Origin: Topomyia yanbarensis
Lineage: Eukaryota; Arthropoda; Insecta; Diptera; Culicidae
Length of the DNA: 64,000 bases
Reading direction: 5' to 3'
NCBI RefSeq assembly: GCF_030247195.1
Contig: NC_080670.1
Coordinates: 34,745,434 to 34,809,433, forward strand
Shown: positions 33,408 to 43,376 of the stretch, piece after piece
Layout: every line of letters starts with the position of its first letter
Position numbering within the stretch: the first letter of the stretch is position 1
Translations under genes and position numbers: made by a program
Notes under the pieces: generated by a model
Told to the model about the DNA's origin: nothing
Database searches by the model: none
What the model saw: only the letters and a program-made list of their open reading frames with translations

Positions 33408-33615
33408 TCGTGACATTAAAAGTGGTGCTGGTTAATATAGAAAATTAATGGTTTTCCAGAGCTTAGAACATTACACATGAGACCAGATTTTTTTTGGGGC
33501 ATTGGTAACGAAATTCGAGTCTTGAAATTGCGGATAATCTGCGCTACTCCACCTTCCGAAACGTCCGAAAAATCAAATTATCGCATGTAAATTCTGTAAA
33601 CAAAAATGTGCAATA
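33408..33615 (+). repeat. Dispersed repeat, copy 2
   Basis: Second copy of the 30,777-30,985 repeat (starts GACATTAAAAGTGGTGCTGG). It begins at the end of the SINE copy. Confidence 0.65.
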
Positions 33616-33670
33616 AACTTTCGAACCGATACATGTGAATCTAAATGCAGCATGTTACGATCTGCTGTAA

Positions 33671-33691
33671 TCACACACACACACACACACA
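33671..33691 (+). repeat. (AC)n microsatellite
   Basis: An uninterrupted run of about ten AC units. Confidence 0.95.
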
Positions 33692-34822
33692 TTAATAATC
33701 ATCAGGTTAGATTTCTGTCAGATTCCCTTCTTTTTGATAGCAACTGTCATGACTAATCAATTTATCGTTTTCTTTCTATTTGGACTTCTATGTAGCCTTA
33801 TTTCAATATACTAATACAATGGCTTCTCCCGTTCCCGTTGAAGATTAAAGAATTCATGAGCCAAGAATTCATGAGCGTCTATTCGAATCGTTATAAGACT
33901 GGATCATAGGCCCAAACTTACGAGCTTCTGAGTTGTGCTTTTATCGGTGTACGTACAGTAGCAACAGTGCCAGATTGCAAATGTATTGACTTCAAAGAAG
34001 TTATCACCGGAATTCAAAGGGGTGTGTTACTCTCCTCACTGATTGAATACTGTCGGCTGTCGGTGGTTATTTGCAGCTGACAGGTCTGTTCGGGAATGTT
34101 ACACGTTACTATGCAAAATACGGAACCTGCCGGCACCCGACAGGAATCGAAAATGTTTGAGCTGTAGTTCACGCGCTATTTATACCATCTCTATTCAACT
34201 GTATCAGTTTCGGGCAACTGTGCTGGTCATTCTAAGCCGATGAAAGGATTCGATGTAAATTGGTAAAATTGTACTATACATAACAAATATCATTGACGAA
34301 TACATTTTGCATATTAATTTGCATCAATTCAATGTGATTTGTCGGAAACGGAATGGAGCATCACACAATGGAGGATTTCTTCCTTCATGAATATATTCTG
34401 GGTTTGAAATTTCTATGAACGGTCCATTTAGACCAAACATCGACTTATTTGACGGTAACAAAAAAAGTTGGCCGGAATTGTTCTCCATTACAATCCTTTT
34501 TACAAACAAACGAATGTCACTTTGCAAAGAAAGGAAATTAAAAAAATAAACAATTTTCCTAATGCCATTAGTACACTAGTCCCCAAAACATACATACGGG
34601 CGGCACCCCCTTGAACGAACCGACACATTCGCATTAACGACAACAGTAAAATCACAAAATATACACAAAAGAAAACCCATAATCCTTCCTTTCATTGAAA
34701 TTGCGAACAAAAAACTTTTTCATATCCATCCCAGCGCAAGTCACCCATCCCATCTCATCAATTTTAGGCTACAGTGAAAATTGTCTTCGTTCTCTGTTAG
34801 TCCCAACTTTCCTTTCTACCGA
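33692..34822. other. Unannotated stretch
   Basis: Only short frames (the longest is 67 codons) without motifs. No repeat with clear limits. Confidence 0.35.
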
Positions 34823-35089
34823 TTAGGGACCATTCATAAATTACGTAACGCTTTCAGAGGGGGGAGGGGGTACAACAAGTTGTGACATGTTGTGACATAG
34901 GGGGGAGGGGGAGTTAACTAGATCGTTACGTAACATGTTTTCACCGAAGAAAAAAAAATTTTTTCTAGGAATTTGTTACGTAACAGGGGAGGGGGGGATG
35001 AAGAAATTTGTGACAATTTGTTACATGGGGGGAGGGGGGAGTCAATTTTGGGCAATTTTTGCGTTACGTAATTTATGAATGGTCCCTTA
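34823..35089. mobile_element. 261-bp PIF/Harbinger-type MITE
   Basis: Terminal inverted repeats GGGACCATTCATAAATTACG...(34,826 onward) and the inverse ending GGTCCC at 35,086 are near-perfect over about 27 bp. TTA lies on each side (34,823-34,825; 35,087-35,089). A 3-bp TTA duplication with G-rich ends is diagnostic of PIF/Harbinger elements. The interior is G-rich with GTTACGTAAC words arranged symmetrically. No coding region, so it is non-autonomous. The frame at 34,918-35,271 merely crosses it. Confidence 0.85.
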
Positions 35090-35381
35090 TCGGTTAATGT
35101 AAGCCGAATGAAGCTACGGCACCTTAGTGATCCACCAAGCACCCGCTCCCGGTGATAACCGTTCACAGCACAGACCAAGTTGGTGTATCCCACAACCCAC
35201 AACTGCTGGGGAACAATAGAGAACCGCTTGAAGTGGGTTTCCTGCCACGAGTGACATATTTTACCCCACACTCACCTAGTAGTGCTCGCATAAAAGCGCC
35301 AGTTCCAGTGACGACGAAGTGATAAAATCGAAAAATAATTAAGTTTATTCTCTTCACAATGAATAAGCATTGGCCATGACG

Positions 35382-35416
35382 ATGATGATGGTGGTGGTGG
35401 TGGTTGTGGTGGTGAT
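35382..35416 (+). repeat. (GAT)n(GGT)n trinucleotide microsatellite
   Basis: ATGATGATGGTGGTGGTGGT and following imperfect units. Confidence 0.9.
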
Positions 35417-35795
35417 GTTACGCAATATAGGCATTAAAACGTTCTCGTTTTCGACAATGTTGGCTCAACTTCTGACTGGCATGTCGTCAGGATGACACCG
35501 ACCAGTGCACAATAGAATGTGCCAGTGGGGTGTAAGGGGAAAAATGGATCGTTGAATTTTTCGAAACGGACACGCTGCAGAAGCTTTAGTTCCTGTGCAG
35601 AATTGGAGCTCCAATTGGACATGATTAAATCACTGTCTATACGTATATATCCGATTCGTTTCAATAACGGTTCAGTACCGTGCACGGAGACCAATATTCT
35701 TTTATACATTTCCTATGAATGTATTCACACTTATCCGGAATAGTCACCGTGCCGAATAAGTGTGAACACTCACATATAAAATACATCAAAGAATA

Positions 35796-36057
35796 TATCT
35801 AGAGAAAAATTTTCAATAGGACGTAAGTAACATTGAGAGCCTCTCTTTGTTTACTTTCTCTTTCGTTTATTACGACGTCATTACAACACTTTGCACTAAT
35901 TTTCCAGAATATATCGAAAGCCGACGGTTTTTACTAGAATATTATGCAAAGAGTAGAGTAGTAAATGATGAAATGGCCGAGTAATGAACAGAAGAGAAAG
36001 ACCCCAAAGAGAATCTCTCATTGTTACTTACGTCCTATTGAAAATTTTCTCTAGATA
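35796..36057. mobile_element. 258-bp TA-flanked MITE (Tc1/mariner type)
   Basis: Element 35,798-36,055 begins TCTAGAGAAAAATTTTCAAT and ends with the inverse. About 40 bp of terminal inverted repeat are nearly identical, with weaker pairing inward. TA dinucleotides flank both ends (35,796-35,797; 36,056-36,057), as with Tc1/mariner-type insertions. There is no transposase. Confidence 0.8.
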
Positions 36058-36963
36058 TGTGTATTAAAGCGCCACTGAATCGGATCGGAAAGGTACGAAT
36101 TTGGCTTAAGCGGAGCAGCATAATGGTCACAATTCGATAAATTTCACTTGCAAAAATCACTACAGGTTATTTTAGAAATCGAATGTATATTTTTTGTGCC
36201 TAATGTCGTAGAAATGAAAAAAAAAACCTTGACATTTAGTGTCACATAGAACACATTTATTTAATCGTCTTATCTGAAATATAGAAGGCGTACAGATTGA
36301 GTGATCTAATTCGGTCGGAGCATAATGTTGGTTTTTGAGCGTCAAGAAATACGCGCTGCATTCCAAGTGATGAGATATTTACTGTGTCAGACACATCGTA
36401 TAGTTTATTATTAATTCTTCAAGGGAGCTAGAAATTTTTGTAAACAAACATATGTCGCTCTATGATATATTTCCACCTAAAAAGACAAAAATATGTAGAA
36501 ACGACTTATTCTTCATTAAGGAAAAAATGCGTAAACCACGTATAAGCGTTAAAATTAAATTGTGCATCCGTTTTTGGAGCAAACGTAAATCCGGCTCTAG
36601 TTTAGTCCTGGCACTAAGTTAATGTCGGATTCTGAAAAGTCGAATCGTAAATTTCATCAGTAAATTTATATATCGCTAATTATTTCGCTACAGAGGTAAA
36701 TCTAATGAATAATCCATGTTACTCCTCATCAATACTCTTCATATCGGCGATGGCGCATTGTTTCACTAAGTTTACCGCAAACAAAGACAAATCAGGAAAT
36801 ACAAAGTTTGTTTACAAAATTTATTAGTCGTTTTAGTTTAGTTTAATTTCCAATCACCGATCACAAGATTTCAATAATTTTGTTTGGTTTAGTCGTCGGC
36901 ATAGTATCATATTCCATGTGTCACAATTGCTATAATACCGACAATAAATACCAATAATTTCAG
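36058..36963. other. Unannotated AT-rich stretch
   Basis: No supportable gene. Contains one copy (36,603-36,660) of the dispersed sequence also present at 18,296-18,540 and 44,352-44,400. Confidence 0.4.
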
Positions 36964-37312
36964 AATTCACAGTGGGACAATGTATGGCAGCCGTAAAATT
37001 AAATCCTATGAAAATGGTACATTGTTTTACAACCGGGAGCCTTTCTGCTTCGTTTTATACTTCATCGCGTTCGTGGCAGGGCTCAATCGAATCATCTCGC
37101 CAGCCAAATGACGTGACCCGAAACAGTGGTATCCCAACTGGGTGTGCGTTTATGATGATGATAATAATGGGACACGGATTTAACTACCCGGTTCGCAGAA
37201 GTATTACGACTACCGTTATCGATACAAATAAGGGACAAATAAAATCATCATTAAACTTGATTTCGCACGTATCACTTTGGATTGGTGTATCCATTTACAA
37301 TGCGGGGTTCTG
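36964..37312 (+). CDS. Candidate internal exon, unknown product
   Basis: An open segment of 349 bases is bounded by a plausible acceptor (ATAATTTCAG before 36,964) and a strong donor (TTCTG then GTAAGTAA at 37,313). The only stop in this frame is the one created by the donor itself. The translation (about 115 residues, including VHCFTTGSLSASFYTSS) has no motif I recognise and contains a low-quality MMMIIM run. Fortuitous splice-like signals are common, so this is weak. If real, it would belong to a gene whose other exons I cannot identify here. Confidence 0.22.
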
Positions 37313-37879
37313 GTAAGTAATAAGATTCTTTTTTTTCAGTGGCTATCAGCCTGATTGATTCCGATTTGTGTGACGGCACACAATGCTGGGTTACTTTTAC
37401 TTTTTAATTCTTTTATTTATTTTTTGAAGCTGATGTTGACCTATCTATTATGACTCCACGGTGAGATTAATGAATTCACGATTTTTTCAATTTTATCTTA
37501 TCGCACGACCAGAATTTGGAATTCAGATAAACCTTCACTCAAGCATCTACGAGTGCCCCACAAGGAAACCATCTTTGCCCATAGATATTCATATCATTCC
37601 TCAATGATATCTGCAACATTATAGGCTCTAGTAAAGTGCTACAAGGAGACGTTTCTAAATTGTACCGTACCATCATGAATCAATTCGATTTTTGACTATA
37701 AATTGCCGCTGTATGAGCTTGTCCCATTGATAACGATGTGGATGATGATAAGTATTGGGAAACAACAAATTTCGATAACAGAAACAGAACACGGGATCAC
37801 TTTAAACGTTTTCTTTTTCGGCAATTCCTGTAGTTTGGCACGGCTCGAAGAGGCTTGGATCAAATTTTAGTCGACACTC

Positions 37880-39290
37880 TACATTTTAGTATTCTGTTCT
37901 AATTTTTTTTAATTTTTGTATTCATTTTTGCCACTCTTTTAAATTTTTTCATTTTTATCATTTTTACTTATTTAAAAAAATTGAATTTGTTTCATGTGCG
38001 AATATTTTTTTTTATTAATTTTTATTAATTTATTTTATATCAATTATCTATTTAATTTTTAAGATTTTTTTCCATTTTATGTAGATTAAGTCCTTTTCTT
38101 AAACATTCTCGTAATATTTTCAACATTTTGCCACATTTTTGACTTTCGTCTTATATATTCTATTTTTTTTCGCTCGAGTTTTTGAATTTGAACGTTTCGC
38201 CAATTAATGCTGCTTTCCGCATTTTTTTATTTCATTTTTTTTGCTTCCTACATTTTTATTTTAGTTTAAATTTTCTCCTGTTTTGCAATTTTTTTCTATA
38301 TTATTTTTATATGATTTTTTTATTTGTTCTGTTTTCTACTTTCACTACTTTATTTATTCAATTCCATTTTTATTCATGATTTCTAACTCATCAATTCATT
38401 TATTCAATTTTTCTGTTTCTTTTTAATCCGTTTTTGTCCTGCGTCTATCACTATTTTTCCAATTTAAAATATATTAAACTTTTTATATACTTTTTCAGTT
38501 TTCCACATATTTTTTTAATATTAGTTTCGTACTTGTTCCATTTTCTCGATTTTTGCATTTCTTTTCAGTCTATTTTAGGTAGTTTTTCTCCCGTATTTTT
38601 TGTTTGGCTTCGTGCGCTTTATACATTTTGTAGATTTTTTTGATTTTTTTGAATTCCTTTATTACACTTCTCTATTTGGTTCCATTTTCCCATTTACCTA
38701 TTTCAATTATCAAATTTTAGCATGTCGTATTTGTTTCCATTTTTTTTTCATTCGTTTTATGTTTTTTTCAACCTCCTATTTCTCCATATCTATACTTTGT
38801 CCCTTAACTAAACATTTCATTTTCACTGTTTTTATTAATTACTGTTTCCTATTGATTTATTTTCAATTTATCCATGTTTTGTGCTTATTCTGTTTGGTCC
38901 TTTTTAGGTTTTTTCATTTTCTCCTCTTTTGTCACATTTCCCTTTTGTTTCTATTTTTACTTTCGGATTTTTTATTGATTTCATTTATTTCTGTTTTCTC
39001 TTTTTTCCAATATTTTTTTCATCAATATTTTGTTTTATTTTTTAATATTTCTTGATGATATTCATCTTTTGGAAGTTTTTCAAAATTGTTTTTATCGCTT
39101 CCTCAATTTAATCCCTTTAAACTCTTTCTGATTAGTTCAATTTCAATATTTCTTCCTATGATATTTTACAGCATTTTACATTTTTTAATTCATTTCATCT
39201 ATTTTTTGCACCAATCTTTGTATTATTAATTTTTACGCATTTTATATGTTTCTAATTTTTAATATGAGGTAGAATACATCTAACGTTTCT
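37880..39290. repeat. T-rich low-complexity tract
   Basis: About 1.4 kb of plus-strand T-rich, G-poor sequence made of TTTTCATTTTT- and TTTTATTT-like words without a fixed period. The long frames here (for example 151 codons at 38,600-39,055) encode mostly Phe, Leu, Ser and Ile and are composition artefacts. Confidence 0.85.
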
Positions 39291-39561
39291 ATCCTAGGAT
39301 CCCGTTACAACAATTTCTGCTGAGATGTTTTCCTAGCTTTGAAATGCGAATAACTTCCGTTGTGCTGAACAAACTCGAAATATTTTTGCACAATCTGATC
39401 TGAAGTATGTGCACGTGTTTTGTATCAATTTTTTCTACTACAGTAATGTTTCGATTATATCACTATGCGTTTATATCAATACTCGATTATATCACGGTTT
39501 TGTCTCGATTATATCACGCTTTTTGAAAAACAGAAAAGGCATACTACATTTTGATCCAATC

Positions 39562-39787
39562 AAGCCACATGTTGTCCCCCAGAAGTAATACCGAGAGGTA
39601 GTTCCTGGGAGGAATGATGGCGAAGCCCAATGGAGTTTAGTCGGTATTAATGGCTGGTCACCATTCGAGCCCGACACGCCCCAGTGCACCCCGTGTGGTA
39701 GATTGGACCCTACCAATAGCACGTGTACTGGGCTAGGACGTAAAGGTCTTTTCCATTGTAAAAAAAAAGAAAAAAGCCACATGTTGT
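39562..39787 (+). mobile_element. 198-bp retro-insertion with poly(A) and 14-bp duplications
   Basis: AAGCCACATGTTGT occurs at 39,562-39,575 and 39,774-39,787. The insert (39,576-39,773) is GC-rich and ends in an A-rich tail (GTAAAAAAAAAGAAAAA), so it is a plus-strand, 5'-truncated LINE end or SINE. I do not recognise the family. It landed within the left end of the pogo-like element and is therefore younger. Confidence 0.8.
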
Positions 39788-40575
39788 GTCCTGGCACTTT
39801 TAATATTTTTTACAATTAACTTGCTTATTTACATGTAGGGTAATGAGCCTATTAGTGGGTTTCGTATTATTTCGTTAAGGGTTTATATGTGATGAGGTCG
39901 GCCACAAAGACGAACTATTTATTCTTTTATCTTAAAGTATAAATTCTTAAGAAAGTATCTTAATTTTTTATAGAGGTTTAAGCAGTAAAAGCAAGGTTAT
40001 AGCACTTTTCATCCTATTCCTTTACGTAGGCGGAGGGCAAGGCGTAAAAATTTAAACGTGAATAACCTCGAAATCATGTTTTACTAAAAACGTTGTTGTA
40101 ATCACTAGGATTGCTGAAATATCTTTCGACTGATTCAAATTTTCGTTTTAAATTCTTCGTAACTCATTTGCCGTGTCCTAAAGCGGGTGCCTGATGTACC
40201 GGATAAAAAAATTTACTTCTTTTTTATTCGCTTAATTGTAGGAAAATCTAGCAAAATAATGAGAAAAACAAAATACACAAGATATGGTAGGTATGCCGAG
40301 ATATGAATTTTGTCTTGAATTGATGTGAATACTTTTCTTTTGGAAGGACAACATCAAGAATTGGAGATGTGACTATTTTTATGAATGTTGATACAACGAG
40401 GAATGAATCGTAGTCTATTCGAATGGATTTTAATAGCCAAGATATTTGCCAAAAACTTTAACGTGCCAGATTCCTTCAAGTTTAGTTTTGGGTAGATCAA
40501 AAATTTTAAGAAAAGGTACGGGATACGTAAAGTGAAGTTGTGCGGGAAAAAATTATCCGCTGATGACACATTCCA

Positions 40576-42729
40576 GCGTTAGGGGACAACGTTTGCACGC
40601 ATCATGCAACTGTTAACAGCTCATCGTTTGAAAAATCCTACGATGTACGCTCAAAAAACTTTTTGAATACTTTAAAATTCCTAACACAACGTTAATGTTA
40701 TGGGTTTGATGTTTTTCAGGTTGTCCTTTCATTCTGAGAGGTGAAAATGTCGCGTTAGGGGACAACAGCGCAAAAAAATTGATTTTCCAACCTACACTTG
40801 TATTTATCAAAAAACCTGCTCTGTCTCAAACTTTAGAGCATCTATTTGTTCTAGAAATTTGATCACCGATAGTCACAGAACAATACTGTATACTTAGATT
40901 TTCGAGTTTTTAGGAAATTTTTTTCACGACCGCTGCGAACACTGCGTTAGGGGACAACACCAAAATGAACACAAACGGTCGCATATGAAGTGTTGTCCCC
41001 TAACGCGACTGAAGAATTTGTTGAAGCTCAAACAAAGCGATGTATATTACCTCTGAACCTGTGAATAACTCAAAATAAAGATTTGAAATGCCAAACCAGA
41101 TGTATTTCTAGTTTCACCTTCATGTGTTTTATTAAGAAATCAAATTAATATGAAATGAGAACAGGACACACCGCATACCACAGTGTGGCCCGGTATAGAA
41201 GAGATTGTAGACCACAATCGCCACTTTCTAATGGATCGAAAAACGTGGTTTCAAGTAGTTTTGGTAAGTTTAATATATTATAGACATCAGTGGCGGATCC
41301 AGGGTGAGGGCCTTGGGGGTCCGGACCACCCCCCCCCCCAAATTTTTAACATCTTGAGAATTTTTAAAAAAGCTTCTTTTTTAAATTCATTCTAAGATCA
41401 AAATCTTTGCAAACCAGATTCGATGAACTAATAATTCAATTTTTTTGGTCTTTTGGCTTAAGTGCCAATACCTTATTTAGGACTGGTGGTATCCAACGGG
41501 GAAAAACGATCGGAAATGGTGAGTGAAGCTAAGCAATCATGTGAAAAAAAATTCCGTTACAAATACACAAATGTGACTCTGAAGCAATTCAACAAAGGAT
41601 AGACTGTCAAACGATTGTACTCAGTCGAGCAGTTATTATATTTACATATTGTATATAATGTTGTCGCGAAATACGAGGAAAACGGTTGAAAAAAAAAATT
41701 CGAAAAAGAATATCGCCCTTCCAGTTCATCCTCTGGCGTTTGCACAACTGTTTCTACTCATAGATCTGCAAAACGACACTTATTAGTGATGATTGCGGAA
41801 ATTAATCAAAATGTAGCCGTTTTACGCAATTTTTGGAAAAGAGGGGTAAGATCCAGCTTGTAGAAAATTTAGATATATTAGAGTACAAAAAAATCGTTGA
41901 AAAATTTCACACAATTGCGGTCTTATGGCTCAGCTGGCTGGCTTGTCATTGAATTATCTAAATAATAGAAAACTGGAGAATTTCGTGAAATTGTATCTTT
42001 TATTAGCGAATTCGAAAAAATGCGCATCCTCAGGATAACAATTTGAATTTAACGTCTATACATCAAAAAACTGCATTAAACTACGATGTATGGTTCATGT
42101 TGAAGAAAATCTATCCCGAAAAGACAAACCGGGTTAGTTCCAAGTGGTCAATAAGTATCCCGCTAATTTGAAAGAATGTGACGACGAGTGAGTGTTATTC
42201 CCTATGACCAAATTCTTCCGCGCGCTCTCATACTTATTTGGTATTCTAATGCGTTCCATTCTATATCTTTGAAATCACTTCGAACTCTGTTCTGAAATTG
42301 TTGATTTATCCTTAGATAGCTTATTTACTGATATATGTAATAAAAAACTTGATAATTTTTCGATATTATAAGGCCTCCCCCTTAATGGAACCCCCCCCCC
42401 CCCTCTTCACGCCACTGAGACCACCCATGACACTGCATGGCTGCGGTATTGCTGAAATAGGTTGGTTATATCATTTATGTCCATATACTGTTCTGTAGGC
42501 TCTCAAAGTAACTCTGCAGAAGGATTTATCGTATTGCAACGGAAAGCGTTAGGGGGCAACACTTCAGTGCACCCCTCTGAATGAACGATTCCAAAGCTTG
42601 TTATATACAAATAGTATATTTTTAGAAAGGTATTGATGAGTACTAATAGCTTCTAAAAAGATTTCGTTTCGAGATGCTTTGTTTTCATGCAAAATTGAAA
42701 AAAACATGATATTTGCGTTAGGGGACAAC
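40576..42729. repeat. Six dispersed copies of a 15-bp motif
   Basis: GCGTTAGGGGACAAC occurs at 40,576-40,590, 40,752-40,766, 40,944-40,958 and 42,715-42,729, with one mismatch at 42,546-42,560. It occurs inverted at 40,992-41,006. Spacing is 169-192 bp between several neighbours, but the intervening DNA is not similar, so this is not a tandem satellite. All copies lie inside the pogo-like interval; the hAT-like insert separates copies 4 and 5. It could be a set of binding sites of a disrupted element. Confidence 0.85.
41288..42417. mobile_element. hAT-like 1.13-kb element, non-autonomous or decayed
   Basis: The left end CAGTGGCGGATCCAGGG and right end (inverse of CAGTGGCGTGAAGAGGG) form a short terminal inverted repeat, followed by a C run on the left and a C run near the right. 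CAGTGGCG ends are frequent in hAT elements. The expected 8-bp duplication is not seen (ATAGACAT against AGACCACC), so the call is tentative. There is no readable transposase. Confidence 0.45.
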
Positions 42730-43376
42730 GCAAAAATGGTCAATTTTTGCCTCCCTTTTATCCGATGATCAATTCACACAATAAATCTGCGTCCGAAGAT
42801 GAAATCTTTGTACAATATGTGAACAATAAAATGGAATTTAAGATTATTCCAAATAAATTTTCTTACAAACCTGTCGGTGTGGTACGGAAAAATCAATTCA
42901 ATTATTAAAAACGAGTCATAAATGTATTGCTGGTTTTCATTGACGACCGTCATAAAATTCTTTTAAAAAATTTGTATATATCTATGATTTGGGAGCCTTA
43001 AACCTACACCAACACATTTCAGAACAACTTTTACTTATATTAGCAGATTTATTTTCATGAGGTAAGCGATACAAGTGCGTGGAATGTGTCTGATGCCATA
43101 CCATTTGACCCAATGCGTTGAACAAAAATGGCAGACGCTGCTCTAACCAACTCACAAAAATAGGTAGTGTGTTAATAGAAACATGGCAAAAATAGGCTGA
43201 TTACCCTACTATGATTAATTCTTTTTGACTAACTTTAACTTTTATGACTTTTTAATGATAGAAATACATGGGTTAATGCTTAAATGCAATATTTTGTTTT
43301 GTTTTGAACATATCACGCTTCAAATATATCACGCTAAAATACAGAACGACCGTGATATAATCGAAACATTACTGTA

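Larger units (their letters stand above)
39439..43376. mobile_element. 3.9-kb TA-flanked pogo-like element, disrupted
   Basis: Ends at 39,441 and 43,374 are perfect inverted repeats for 23 bp, starting CAGTAATGTTTCGATTATAT. Each is flanked by TA (39,439-39,440; 43,375-43,376). The CAG termini and TA duplication fit the pogo/Tc1-mariner group. The subterminal word GATTATATCAC is repeated three to four times inside the left end, with ATATCACG copies inside the right, as transposase-binding arrays often are. No transposase frame is readable. A retro-insertion (39,576-39,773) and a hAT-like element (41,288-42,417) are nested inside. The superfamily is inferred. Confidence 0.7.

Noticed and set aside
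38182..39055. T-rich plus-strand frames that look like membrane proteins
   Set aside because: Phe/Leu/Ile/Ser richness follows from T-rich low-complexity DNA; no coding periodicity.
41280..42425. 8-bp target duplication for the hAT-like element
   Set aside because: The flanking octamers (ATAGACAT and AGACCACC) do not match, so the hAT call stays tentative.
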